Positions 51,273 to 59,370 of a stretch of DNA of 64,000 nucleotides are shown in pieces. The position numbers and the translations under genes were made by a program. The notes under the pieces were generated by a model that worked only from the letters and a program-made list of their open reading frames with translations, was not told the origin of the DNA and ran no database searches. Origin of the DNA: JBJXGV01 sp046160485 (GTDB lineage Bacteria > Orphanbacterota > Orphanbacteria > JBJXGV01); NCBI GenBank assembly GCA_046160485.1, contig JBJXGV010000060.1:1-64000 (forward strand). Reading direction: 5' to 3'. The first letter of the stretch is position 1. Each line of letters opens with the position of its first letter.

Positions 51273-52564
51273 GAGAACTCTCCTTGCCGCCGCGCGTCGA
51301 GCATCTGCAGGAAGCTCTGAATGCGATTCTCGATGTTCGCCTTGCTGAAGTAGCGCGGATCGACGAGGTCCGACTCGATGAAGCCGCCGGGCACGCCGGT
51401 TCGCTTCTCGAGTTCGCGGAGTATGAGGAGCTGTCCCGCCGAAAACGAATTGCACGACTTCACGCTGTTGATGAGGAAACCGTCGGCGGAGTAGTCGCGG
51501 ATGTAGCGCTCGAGAAGCGCGGTGCGCGTCGGGAGCCCGAGGTTCGTGTAACAGCCGAGGCAGTAGTCGGCGAGGCTCTCGAGCGGGTTTCGCGGATCGT
51601 GGCGGAAGCCGGTGTCGTAGAGGCCGCCGACGCGCGTGTACGTGCTCGACACGATCACCGCGCCCTCGCGGCTGAACATCCGCCAGAAATCGTTGAAGCT
51701 CGTCCAATTCGGCGGGCCCTCCACGACGAGGCGGTAGCGCTCAGGCCGCGCGGGGCCGTCGGGCGTCGCCGGCCCTTCGCCGGCCGCGATGCGCGCCTCG
51801 ATCTCCTCGCGCAGTTCGCGGTAATACTCGACCGCCTCCGTTGTGCCGCGAAACGCGGAGAAGATCGGGCCGATGTAGTACACGCCGCCGAAGTAGCCGT
51901 CGATGGGGGAGGGCTTGTGGCGCGCCGATTCCCACACCGCGACGAGATCGTCCTCCGCGCGGGCCGAAAGCGCGAGGCGGCTCGCGAGATCGTCGAGGTC
52001 GAGCTTGCGACCTGCGGCGCGTTCCATCGCCGGCACGATCTGATCGCGAAGCTGATCGACGACGTAGCGCCGCATCTCGGGCGTGATTCGCCCGTCGGGC
52101 TGATACGGAACGTGCAGCATCGCGACGGGGCAGTCGTACGACTCGCGCAACAGCTCGAACCATTTCATGAACGTGAAGCAGCCCGTGTACGAGAGCAGGA
52201 GAAGATTCGGCGGCGGAATTACCGAACCGGTCGGGCCGACGTTTCCGCTGCGCATCATGCCGATGTCGCACTTCACGTAGGTGCAGACATCCTCCGAGTG
52301 CCCCGCCTTCTCGGCCTCCGCGATGTAACCGGCCGAGCGCCCGCGCATCCCCGATTGGAGCGCGTTGATTTCCGGCAGCACGGGGAGCATGCCGAGCGAC
52401 CCGATGAGTTCCGTGAGATTGCCGGGCACGAACGTGTAGACGACGGCGCGGCCGTCGTCGCGCGCGCGCGCGAGTCGCTCGTAGTGATCGGCGATCATCT
52501 GCTTCTGGCGAATCTGGCTCCGGTCCTTTGAGATTTCGATCGGCGACGCGGCGCGCACGGTCAT
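51269..52564 (-). CDS. bcrB: Benzoyl-CoA reductase subunit B (beta, active-site half)
   Basis: 431 residues, ATG overlapping the bcrC stop (ATGA). HgdB/FldB-type fold: VVYTFVPGNLTELIGSLGMLPVLPE, CTYVKCDIGMMRSGNVGPTG, LLLSYTGCFTFMKWFELL, YCLGCYTNLGLPTR and SVKSCNSFSAGQLLI. Cysteines in the C-rich loops would hold the 4Fe-4S cluster near the substrate. With BcrC it forms the two-electron Birch-type reduction site converting benzoyl-CoA to cyclohexa-1,5-diene-1-carbonyl-CoA. Confidence 0.88.
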   Translation of the reverse strand: MTVRAASPIEISKDRSQIRQKQMIADHYERLARARDDGRAVVYTFVPGNLTELIGSLGMLPVLPEINALQSGMRGRSAGYIAEAEKAGHSEDVCTYVKCDIGMMRSGNVGPTGSVIPPPNLLLLSYTGCFTFMKWFELLRESYDCPVAMLHVPYQPDGRITPEMRRYVVDQLRDQIVPAMERAAGRKLDLDDLASRLALSARAEDDLVAVWESARHKPSPIDGYFGGVYYIGPIFSAFRGTTEAVEYYRELREEIEARIAAGEGPATPDGPARPERYRLVVEGPPNWTSFNDFWRMFSREGAVIVSSTYTRVGGLYDTGFRHDPRNPLESLADYCLGCYTNLGLPTRTALLERYIRDYSADGFLINSVKSCNSFSAGQLLILRELEKRTGVPGGFIESDLVDPRYFSKANIENRIQSFLQMLDARRQGEFS

Positions 52565-53784
52565 GTTTGTCCTTCCCAGAGTTTGACGGCATCCGAGAAC
52601 GCGCCGGCCTGCTCGCGAATCGTCTGGAACTGGCCGGTGTTCTCCGAGAACTTGAAGCTCGTGTGCGGGATTCCCTCACGATCGAGGGCCGCCTCGAGCA
52701 TCGACTGGTCGAGGAGCGCGGGGTCGCAGAACGAGGCGGCGGCGAAGATGACGCCGTCGGCGTCGCATCGGCGCACGGCCGCGATGAGCGCCGCGCCCTT
52801 CGACCCGTCGGCGATGTAGCGCGACGCCGTGGCAGCGCCGTGCTCGAGGAACGCGCGCGCGAGCGCGGCGATCGGCGCCTCGCCGGCGCGGACTTCGATC
52901 GGCGCCTCGATCGCGCGAAGTCCGAGTTGGAAGTCGTCCTCGACGATGTCGCAGCCGGCGCGTTCGAGCGTCTGGATGAGCGCCAGCGGCGGCTGCTCGC
53001 AGAACGCACCGGCGATCACCACGCGCGCGTTGTCGATGCGTCGCGGCGGGCGGCAGAGCGCCCCGTCCGTGAACGCCGCGAGGAGTTCGCGGTGCGCCGC
53101 GGCCGGCATCTGCGTTCCAGCGCGCAAGATCACGTATGCCTCGGATGCGCGCACGCGCCACGAATCGCGGCGGCGCACGCGGTCGAGCCGTGCGATCTCC
53201 GCGCGGCGCGCGTTTTCATCCGCGATCGCGCGGCGAAGCGCCTCGTCGTCGAGCGGCCGCGCGCCGAGTGCCTCGAGCGCGCGGGCCAACTCGCGCATCT
53301 GATCCTCGTAGAACCTGCCGCCGAGCGCGGCGTCGAAGTTCTGCGGGAGATCCAGGTAGAACGCGAGCCGGTCCGGGAACATCATCTGCCACATGCCGCC
53401 GAGATTGCGGATCACGTCGCAGAGCGACGGGAAGATCATCGCGTCGAGGCAGTCGAGATGGCCGCCGAGCGCGAGCTCGAGCGTGCTGCGCGGGATGTGG
53501 CAGAGATACGACTGGAAGTACGAGTCGCCGCGGATGATGTCGATCTCCGCGCCGGCGCCGAAGACGCCGACCGGGAGGCAGCCGATCGACTCCAGAAGCG
53601 GACGCGGCACGTAGACCGGCATGTGGCCCACGGCGCGCGCGCCCGGGTGCGCGGCCTTCCACTCGCGGACGGCGGAGAAGGTGTGATCTTCGACGAGCAT
53701 TTGCGCGCGCCCGAGGATCTCGGCGCAGGGATCTGGCGGGCCGCCCGGCGCCACGCTGGCGACGCGCTCGTTGCCGGCGCTCAT
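52561..53784 (-). CDS. bcrC: Benzoyl-CoA reductase subunit C (gamma)
   Basis: 407 residues, ATG overlapping the TetR stop (ATGA). Related to BcrB: GHMPVYVPRPLLESIGCLPVGVFGAG, SYLCHIPRSTLELALGG, AMIFPSLCDVIRNLGGMWQ, VVIAGAFCEQPPLALIQTLE and FAAASFCDPALLDQSMLE, with Cys residues in each cluster-binding loop. The order C-B-A-D matches Thauera-type bcrCBAD (badDEFG in Rhodopseudomonas), not the bzdNOPQ order. The enzyme is oxygen-sensitive. Confidence 0.88.
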   Translation of the reverse strand: MSAGNERVASVAPGGPPDPCAEILGRAQMLVEDHTFSAVREWKAAHPGARAVGHMPVYVPRPLLESIGCLPVGVFGAGAEIDIIRGDSYFQSYLCHIPRSTLELALGGHLDCLDAMIFPSLCDVIRNLGGMWQMMFPDRLAFYLDLPQNFDAALGGRFYEDQMRELARALEALGARPLDDEALRRAIADENARRAEIARLDRVRRRDSWRVRASEAYVILRAGTQMPAAAHRELLAAFTDGALCRPPRRIDNARVVIAGAFCEQPPLALIQTLERAGCDIVEDDFQLGLRAIEAPIEVRAGEAPIAALARAFLEHGAATASRYIADGSKGAALIAAVRRCDADGVIFAAASFCDPALLDQSMLEAALDREGIPHTSFKFSENTGQFQTIREQAGAFSDAVKLWEGQT

Positions 53785-54581
53785 CGCGTGCGCCCCCGCG
53801 ACGCGCGGATCGGCGAGCGCACGCGCACGCGCGACACGAGGCGCTCGGTTGCCGCTTGCGACGATCGCGTCGGCGATCGCGCGACGAGACCGCTCATCGC
53901 GATGCGGTGAATCGTCCGCGCGACCTCGTGCGCGTCGCCGTGCCGCGCCGCGTCGTACCAGCCGTACACCCAGTTCAACATTCCGAAGATGCTGTAGGTC
54001 GCGCGATCGAGCTCTCGCGGATCCGCCGCGGCGCTGCCAGCGTGCGAACGGCTGCGCTGCACGACCGAGCCGACGATCTCGCGGCCCAGAGCGAAGTACT
54101 GCTCCTTGATCTCGCGGAGCGCGCGCCGCCGCTCGGGCGGAAGCGCCCCGGCTTCCTCGACGAGCACGCGCATCACTTCGGGGTGCGACGCGACGTAGCG
54201 AACGTGGCCGAGGATGAAGGCGTGGAGCCGCGCCTCGCCGCCCGCGGCGCCGGCCGTAGTCTCGCGCGCTGACGCGACGAGAGTCTCGAGCGCGTGGATC
54301 TGCAAGTCGAAAGCGAGTTCCTCCTTCGATCCGAAGTAGTTGTATAGGTTCGCGAGGCTCATGTTCGTCGAGCGCGACAGGTCGCGCATCGACATGCCGT
54401 GATAACCGTGCGTCGCGAGGAGCGTCGCGGCCGCGCGCAGAATCTCTCCGCGGCCGTCTTCGTGCCGGGTCACGCGCGGCATCGGAGCGCCTCCGCGCGC
54501 CGGCCGATGCGCGCTCATCGCGCCACCGCCGCGCGCGGCGGACGCGTTATCGCGCGAGCGTCTCTGCGCGGACGCGCTCAC
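53781..54581 (-). CDS. TetR-family regulator inside the benzoyl-CoA operon
   Basis: 266 residues if the GTG at 54581 is used (overlaps the oah stop, GTGA); in-frame ATG codons further in could start a shorter protein. HTH: ILRAAATLLATHGYHGMSMRDLSRSTNMSLANLYNYFGSKEELAFDLQ. The C-terminal domain (HAFILGHVRYVASHPEVMRVLVEEAGALPPERR) is the usual TetR ligand domain. Sitting third of seven genes, it would be autoregulated; the palindrome at 56862-56877 in the operon promoter is its likely site. The ligand is probably an aromatic or alicyclic acyl-CoA. Confidence 0.92.
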   Translation of the reverse strand: MSASAQRRSRDNASAARGGGAMSAHRPARGGAPMPRVTRHEDGRGEILRAAATLLATHGYHGMSMRDLSRSTNMSLANLYNYFGSKEELAFDLQIHALETLVASARETTAGAAGGEARLHAFILGHVRYVASHPEVMRVLVEEAGALPPERRRALREIKEQYFALGREIVGSVVQRSRSHAGSAAADPRELDRATYSIFGMLNWVYGWYDAARHGDAHEVARTIHRIAMSGLVARSPTRSSQAATERLVSRVRVRSPIRASRGRTR

Positions 54582-55717
54582 GCCTTCTCCATCTTCGCGC
54601 GTGTCGCGGCCGGCAGGATCTCGCGTACGAGCGCGGCGTCAAAGCGCGCGCCCTCGGCATAGAGCTGCCTGAGCCGCACGAAATCGATCTCGCGTTCGTC
54701 GCGCTCGCCGAAATGAAACGCCGGAAATCCCGCGGCGGCCTCGGTGTTCATGTTGAGCGCGAGCCACGAGCGGTTCGTCTCGCTGTTCGCGTACCAATGC
54801 GCGAGCTTCTTCTTGCGCAGGCTCTCGAGCGTCTTGCGAACGCAATCGGGAAACGTGTAGACGAGACGCGTGACGAGCTTCTGCACTGCTTCGTCCAAGA
54901 GCGAAAGATCGATCGTGCATCTTCCGGCTTCCGCTTTTCCTTCGGCGAACCCCTCGCCGGTCTTCCACTCGCCGAAGACGATCTTGCCGTATGCGTCGAC
55001 CCAGCGATCCGTGACCACGGTGGGGTTCGCGCGCCACGCGCCGTCGGGAGCGCGATGGGTCGGAACGACGTCGTTTACGAGGCCGAGGCGCAGCGCCTTG
55101 TGCGCCGACCACGGCTCGCACAACACGAGCGACTCGGCGGCCTTCGCGAAGCCGACGTAGAGATCGAGAAAATCGGTCGAGCCGCCGTCGGGCGCGGAGC
55201 CGTGAATCGGACCCGCTTGTCCGAAGCGCGCGTGATCGCCCGCGATCGAAAAGTCGCACGCCATCCCGATTTCTTGGCCGCCGCCGATGCGCAGGCCGTT
55301 TACGCGGCAGACGACCGGTTTGTCGCAGAGGAGAATGTTCGTGACCATGTCGTTGAAGAGGCGCATGTATTGCAGGTACTCGAGCGGCCGCCCGGAATAA
55401 TACGTGGCGTACTCGGCCGTGTTGCCGCCGGTGCAGAAGGAGCGGGTGCCCGCGGCCGTGAAGACGACCGCGACCGCGCGCCGGTCCGCGCTCGCGCGGC
55501 GAAACGCGAGAATGATCTCCTTCACCGCGTCCGTCGTGTAGGAGTTGAGCTGCGGCTCATTGTCGAGCCAGATCCACACCTGATGAAGGCCCACGACCGG
55601 CTCGCCGCCGCGCGCGAGTACCGGACGCTCCTCATAGCGAATCGACTTGAACGCGAGGTCCTGCGCCAGTTCGTGGTTCTTCATTTCGAAGGCCGATCGC
55701 GGAAGGGTCTCGGGCAT
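54578..55717 (-). CDS. oah: 6-oxocyclohex-1-ene-1-carbonyl-CoA hydrolase
   Basis: 379 residues from the ATG at 55717 (GGAGGA, 5-nt spacer; an upstream frame is possible). Crotonase fold, but longer than ordinary enoyl-CoA hydratases and with the Oah/BamA signature: VWIWLDNEPQLNSYTTDAVKEIILAF, TGGNTAEYATYYSGRPLEYLQYMRLFNDMV, GLRIGGGQEIGMACDFSIAGDHARFGQAGP, HGSAPDGGSTDFL and SLRKKKLAHWYANSETNRSWLALNMNTEA. It hydrates and then hydrolytically opens the alicyclic ring to 3-hydroxypimelyl-CoA. This gene is a diagnostic marker of anaerobic aromatic degradation. Confidence 0.92.
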   Translation of the reverse strand: MPETLPRSAFEMKNHELAQDLAFKSIRYEERPVLARGGEPVVGLHQVWIWLDNEPQLNSYTTDAVKEIILAFRRASADRRAVAVVFTAAGTRSFCTGGNTAEYATYYSGRPLEYLQYMRLFNDMVTNILLCDKPVVCRVNGLRIGGGQEIGMACDFSIAGDHARFGQAGPIHGSAPDGGSTDFLDLYVGFAKAAESLVLCEPWSAHKALRLGLVNDVVPTHRAPDGAWRANPTVVTDRWVDAYGKIVFGEWKTGEGFAEGKAEAGRCTIDLSLLDEAVQKLVTRLVYTFPDCVRKTLESLRKKKLAHWYANSETNRSWLALNMNTEAAAGFPAFHFGERDEREIDFVRLRQLYAEGARFDAALVREILPAATRAKMEKA

Positions 55718-55750
55718 CGCATTCCTCCATTCGTTCTCATTCAACCGCTC

Positions 55751-56803
55751 TCACTCGCGCGGATCGAGCACCATGCGGCGTTCGAGCCGGTGTGCGGCGA
55801 GGGCGGCGAGCATCTCGTTGATGCGGGACATCGCGGTGTACTCGACGAAGGGCGCGAGCGCGACGCGTCCGGAATCGATGAGTTCGAGCACGCGCGGATA
55901 CGCCTCGGGCGGGCAGCCCCATGTGCCGTGAACGGTCGCGTCGAAGGCCATGAGGTTCGAAAAGCGCAGTTCGACGCTCTTGGGCGTGTAGCCCACTTGC
56001 AGAAGCGTCGCGGCGCGCGCGAGAAGGCCGAACGCGAGCGTCTGCCCTGCCGGCGTCCCGCTGCACTCGAAGATCTTGAAGCGGAGCGACGGCACGCCCC
56101 ATTCACGCGCGAGGCCGTGCAGCTCCTTGCGAATCTCCTGCGGCGTGCGGTCGCGCGTGTCGATCGTGCGATCCGCGCCGTGCGCGGCGAGGAGCGAGAG
56201 GCGCTCGGGATTCACGTCGCATGCCGCGACACGGGCGCCGAGCGCGTGCGCGATCTGCACGACAAAGCCGCCGACCCCGCCGGCGCCGACTACGAACGCC
56301 GCGTCGCCCGCGCGCAGCTCCGACCGCTCCACGGCGCGATACGCGGTCGAGACGGCGTCGGCGACCACGGAGAGCGCACGAAGGTCCGTGTCGCTCCGCG
56401 TGCCGGCAAGTGGAACGAGAGGCGCGGCGGGCACGCTCATGTGCGTGGCGAAGCCGCCGTCGATGTCGTTGCCGGGCATTCTTTGGTTCGGGCATGCGTT
56501 GCCACGGCCGCTCGCGCAGAAATCGCACCGCCCGCACGGGAGCACGGCCGGGACGATCACTTTCTGTCCGCGCGAGAGCGAAACATTCGCGCCGACATCG
56601 GTGACGGTGCCGACGACCTCATGCCCGAGCACGAGCGGGAGGGCCTTCGCGGGACGAACGGATCCATCCGCGAAGCCGAGGTCGGTGTGGCAGAGGCCGC
56701 ACGCAAGCACTTCGATGACGGCCTCGCCCGGGCCTGGCACCGGTTGGGGGATTTCTTTCGCGACGAGCGGATTGCCTGGAGCCTCGAGGACGTACGCCAA
56801 CAT
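55751..56803 (-). CDS. had: 6-hydroxycyclohex-1-ene-1-carbonyl-CoA dehydrogenase
   Basis: 350 residues, first gene of the operon. Zn-dependent medium-chain alcohol dehydrogenase: catalytic zinc ligands in CGLCHTDLGF and LGHEVVGTVTDVG, structural zinc from CGRCDFCASGRGNAC, Rossmann motif VGAGGVGGFVVQIAHALGA. RMPGNDIDGGFATHMSVPA, FKIFECSGTPAGQTLAFGLL and LRFSNLMAFDATVHGTWGC match the Had subgroup rather than generic ADHs. It oxidises the 6-hydroxy intermediate made by the dienoyl-CoA hydratase, feeding Oah. A promoter and operator lie 51-79 bases upstream. Confidence 0.9.
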   Translation of the reverse strand: MLAYVLEAPGNPLVAKEIPQPVPGPGEAVIEVLACGLCHTDLGFADGSVRPAKALPLVLGHEVVGTVTDVGANVSLSRGQKVIVPAVLPCGRCDFCASGRGNACPNQRMPGNDIDGGFATHMSVPAAPLVPLAGTRSDTDLRALSVVADAVSTAYRAVERSELRAGDAAFVVGAGGVGGFVVQIAHALGARVAACDVNPERLSLLAAHGADRTIDTRDRTPQEIRKELHGLAREWGVPSLRFKIFECSGTPAGQTLAFGLLARAATLLQVGYTPKSVELRFSNLMAFDATVHGTWGCPPEAYPRVLELIDSGRVALAPFVEYTAMSRINEMLAALAAHRLERRMVLDPRE

Positions 56804-56853
56804 AGCGCACTCGCGATCGTCCTCGAGCGGGAGGGAGGCCGAGGGCGAAAGGC

Positions 56854-56882
56854 AGGCTAGTAAACGAACGTTCGCTTGTCAA
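56854..56882 (-). promoter_or_regulatory. Promoter of the benzoyl-CoA operon
   Basis: Minus strand TTGACA, 17-nt spacer, TAGCCT; leader of about 44 nt to the had ATG. The best -35 match seen in the window. Confidence 0.65.
56862..56877. promoter_or_regulatory. Palindromic operator, probable TetR site
   Basis: AAACGAAC / GTTCGCTT, a 16-bp palindrome with one mismatch, filling the spacer of the operon promoter, so a bound repressor would block RNA polymerase. The length fits a TetR dimer. Confidence 0.6.
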
Positions 56883-56929
56883 GCAACACGTTGCGGCAAC
56901 TTCCGGCGTGTCGCGCCACCGACGTGACT

Positions 56930-56935
56930 TAAGAT
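56930..56935 (+). promoter_or_regulatory. -10 box of a possibly leaderless GT39 gene mRNA
   Basis: TAAGAT followed by 6 nt (CTCGCC) and the ATG at 56942; no Shine-Dalgarno. The -35 is weak. Confidence 0.35.
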
Positions 56936-56941
56936 CTCGCC

Positions 56942-58507
56942 ATGACCGGAGGAGCCGATGCCCGCGCGACGAATCGCGCACCGCTTGCGCTTCTCGCGGT
57001 GATCATCGTGACCGGCGCCGCGGTGCGCCTCCTCTTCACCGGCGCACGCGGCCTGCGCATCGACGAGGCCGTCAGCTGGGGCATCGCTCGAATGCCTTGG
57101 CCTACGTTCATCAAGGTCGTCACGACCGCCGAGGCGAACATGATCGCCTACTACGTTCCGCTGCGGGCGTGGCTTCACCTTGGGGAAACCGAATTCGCGA
57201 TCCGGTTTCTCTCCGTTGTCTTCGGTGTGCTGGCGCTACCGGCGATCTATCGGCTCGGCACGCGGCTCTTCGGTCGCCGCGAAGGCGTCATCGCCGCGGC
57301 GCTTCTCGCTGCTCACCCGTTCCACGTTCACTTCTCGCAGGACGCGCGCGCCTATAGCCTCGTCGTGTTCCTCGTGATCGTGTCGACCGACCTATTCGTT
57401 CGCGCCCTGCAATCGCCGGCGCGCGCTCGCGCCTGGACGGCATACGCCCTCGTCGCCGGTCTTTCCGTCTACGCACACGTCTTCGCACTTCTCGTTCTTC
57501 TCTCGCACGCGATGGTGTTTTTGGCGCATCGCCGGCGGCACGCCGCGGCCGCGATTCCGCGCGGCGCCGCACTCTTGCTTGCGTTTCTCATCGCGCCGAT
57601 GGTCGCGTTCCTCGCGACTCAGAACAAGGGGCGGCTCGGCTGGGTCCCGCATCCGACCCCCGAGCACCTCACGCGCATCCTCAACGATCTCGCGGGCTCG
57701 GACACGGCAGCCGCAGCGGTCCTTGCGCTCGCCGCGATCACGAGCGTCCTCCTCCTCCGCCCGCGGCGAGCGGGCGCGCCGGGCGGCGACCGTTCCGCGC
57801 GCGACCGCGGTCCCGCGCTTCTGCTCGTGCTCTGGTTCGCGGTCCCGTTCGTCGTCTCCGCCGCGTTCTCCGCGGCGCGTCCGATCCTCGTGTCGCGCTA
57901 CTTGCTGATGTGCGTTCCGGCGCTCGTACTGCTGCTCGCGCGCGGCGCCACGCTGCTCGCGGAGCGCGCTCGCTTCGGGCGTGCGGCGGCGATCGTCGCG
58001 GGGGCGCTCCTGCTCGGAGTGTTCGCCGCGCAGATGCGCGACGATACCCGGAAGCGCATCGCCGACCGCAACGAGTGGGCGCCCGCCGCGCGCCACATCC
58101 TCGCCGGCCAGCGCGAGGGCGACGCGGCTCTCGTCTACTTCTGGTCTAATCGTTATCTGATCGAGTACTACGCGCGCCGCGCGGCGGAGCGCGGCGGCGC
58201 AGCGCTCACGCCGCGGTTCATCTTCCCCTACGCCGACGGAGCCGCGCCGCCGGCGCGCCGCGGCGAGGTGACGCGGGAAGAGTGGGAGAGGATCTCGCGC
58301 GATGCGGAGCGGATCTGGCTCGTCGCGCCGGCGAAGCTCGTTCGAGCCGGCCTGCGCGTGCCCGCGAGCGACGACGGCAAGCTCGGGTCGATTCGCGCAC
58401 GACTCGAGGAAGGCTTCGCGTGCGAGGAGAGCGTCGTGTTCGAGGGCGACATCTCGCCGCTCGTCGTCGAGCTTTACACCCGGGAGGCGCTACCGCCCGC
58501 GCGCTGA
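56942..58507 (+). CDS. GT39-family membrane glycosyltransferase
   Basis: 521 residues. Multi-pass protein with the GT39 first-loop acidic motif GLRIDEAVSWG (candidate catalytic Asp/Glu), LGETEFAIRFLSVVFGVLALPAIYRLGTRLFG, and the second motif HPFHVHFSQDARAYSLVVFLV typical of this group. About ten hydrophobic segments are followed by a soluble C-terminal part. It would move a sugar from a polyprenyl carrier to a lipid or protein on the outer face of the inner membrane. It is divergent from the benzoyl-CoA operon. Confidence 0.92.
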   Translation: MTGGADARATNRAPLALLAVIIVTGAAVRLLFTGARGLRIDEAVSWGIARMPWPTFIKVVTTAEANMIAYYVPLRAWLHLGETEFAIRFLSVVFGVLALPAIYRLGTRLFGRREGVIAAALLAAHPFHVHFSQDARAYSLVVFLVIVSTDLFVRALQSPARARAWTAYALVAGLSVYAHVFALLVLLSHAMVFLAHRRRHAAAAIPRGAALLLAFLIAPMVAFLATQNKGRLGWVPHPTPEHLTRILNDLAGSDTAAAAVLALAAITSVLLLRPRRAGAPGGDRSARDRGPALLLVLWFAVPFVVSAAFSAARPILVSRYLLMCVPALVLLLARGATLLAERARFGRAAAIVAGALLLGVFAAQMRDDTRKRIADRNEWAPAARHILAGQREGDAALVYFWSNRYLIEYYARRAAERGGAALTPRFIFPYADGAAPPARRGEVTREEWERISRDAERIWLVAPAKLVRAGLRVPASDDGKLGSIRARLEEGFACEESVVFEGDISPLVVELYTREALPPAR

Positions 58508-58573
58508 GCTGGGAGCGGAGCGCGGTCCGCCGGGTGCTCCGCAACCCGGTTCTAGACACGAGTGCGGCGCGCG

Positions 58574-58582
58574 TGATACTTT
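58574..58582 (+). promoter_or_regulatory. Extended -10 promoter (TGATACTTT)
   Basis: TG-A-TACTTT with TAGACA 18 nt upstream (58553-58558). It would give the CHRD gene a leader of about 185 nt containing the palindrome TTGAATTATTCAA at 58633-58645. Confidence 0.4.
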
Positions 58583-58773
58583 TCTAAAACGGTGAAGGTG
58601 CGTTGTGCGTTGTCCGGCATGACCGCAGGCTTTTGAATTATTCAATTCCGAGTACTCCCCCCCGATCGGTTGCGTTCGTCGAGCCTCACGACGCCAGCAG
58701 TCTGCGCGCGCTGGTTTCACCGCGACACTATTCCTGCGGATCGCTTCGGATCCGGCAGAAAGGGGAGCGCTTG

Positions 58774-59280
58774 ATGACATCGCAACAGAGGAAATTTGGT
58801 GGCGGACGCCGTGGCGTGGCCGTTGCCGCGCTCGCGCTCGCGCTCGGAGTCGCGTGCTTCGGCGTCGCGGCGGCGGCGGTGATTAACCTCACGGCAACAC
58901 TCGAAGGAACTCAGGAGGTTCCGCCGAACGCGTCGCCTGCGACGGGCACCGCCGTGATGGTGCTCGACACCGACGCCAACACGCTCGACTACAACGTCAC
59001 GTTCTCGGGTTTGACAGCTCCGCAGACGAACGCGCACTTTCACGGGCCGGCGGCGCCTGGAGTGAATGCTCCGGTGCGTTTCGGCATTGGCGTAGGAAGC
59101 CCGAACATCGGCGTGTGGAACCTGACGGACGCGGACGAGACGATGATTCTCGACGGGCTCGTCTACGTGAACGTGCACACGACGGCGTTTCCGGGTGGCG
59201 AGATTCGCGGACAGGTCGGAATCGCGCCGAACGCAACCGAGGCGTCGACCTGGGGGCAGATCAAGTCGCTCTATCGGTAG
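58774..59280 (+). CDS. Secreted CHRD-domain protein
   Basis: 168 residues from the ATG at 58774 (AAAGGGGAG upstream). Signal peptide, then one CHRD (chordin-like) domain: LTATLEGTQEVPPNASPATGTAVMVLD, LDYNVTFSGLTAPQTNAHFHGPAAPG, DGLVYVNVHTTAFPGGEIRGQV with the conserved histidines. CHRD is a beta sandwich of unknown function common in environmental bacteria. It ends STWGQIKSLYR, the same kind of tail as the ice-binding-like protein at 2156. Confidence 0.92.
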   Translation: MTSQQRKFGGGRRGVAVAALALALGVACFGVAAAAVINLTATLEGTQEVPPNASPATGTAVMVLDTDANTLDYNVTFSGLTAPQTNAHFHGPAAPGVNAPVRFGIGVGSPNIGVWNLTDADETMILDGLVYVNVHTTAFPGGEIRGQVGIAPNATEASTWGQIKSLYR

Positions 59281-59312
59281 CAGCGTAAGCACGATTCTGC
59301 TGGCATCAGCAC

Positions 59313-59340
59313 GAGGGGCGGCCGATACTGGTCGCCCCTC
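59313..59340 (+). terminator. Hairpin after the CHRD gene
   Basis: 8-bp stem GAGGGGCG / CGCCCCTC with a 12-nt loop, 32 nt past the stop and before selD. Confidence 0.5.
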
Positions 59341-59370
59341 GCGCATTCAACCCCTCGCTGGAGAAGATCG

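Noticed and set aside
48937..53784. Reading the four reductase genes as 2-hydroxyglutaryl- or phenyllactyl-CoA dehydratase plus activator
   Set aside because: Two different ASKHA subunits in the bcrAD arrangement, together with Oah- and Had-type genes, fit benzoyl-CoA reductase better.
54713..56860. A 715-codon plus-strand frame over oah and had
   Set aside because: Composition is typical of antisense high-GC shadow (Arg/Glu/Ala); the minus strand encodes recognisable enzymes.
58633..58645. TTGAATTATTCAA palindrome as an operator of the CHRD gene
   Set aside because: It is AT-rich and short, lies far downstream of the predicted start site, and no regulator is linked to it; mentioned only within the promoter entry.
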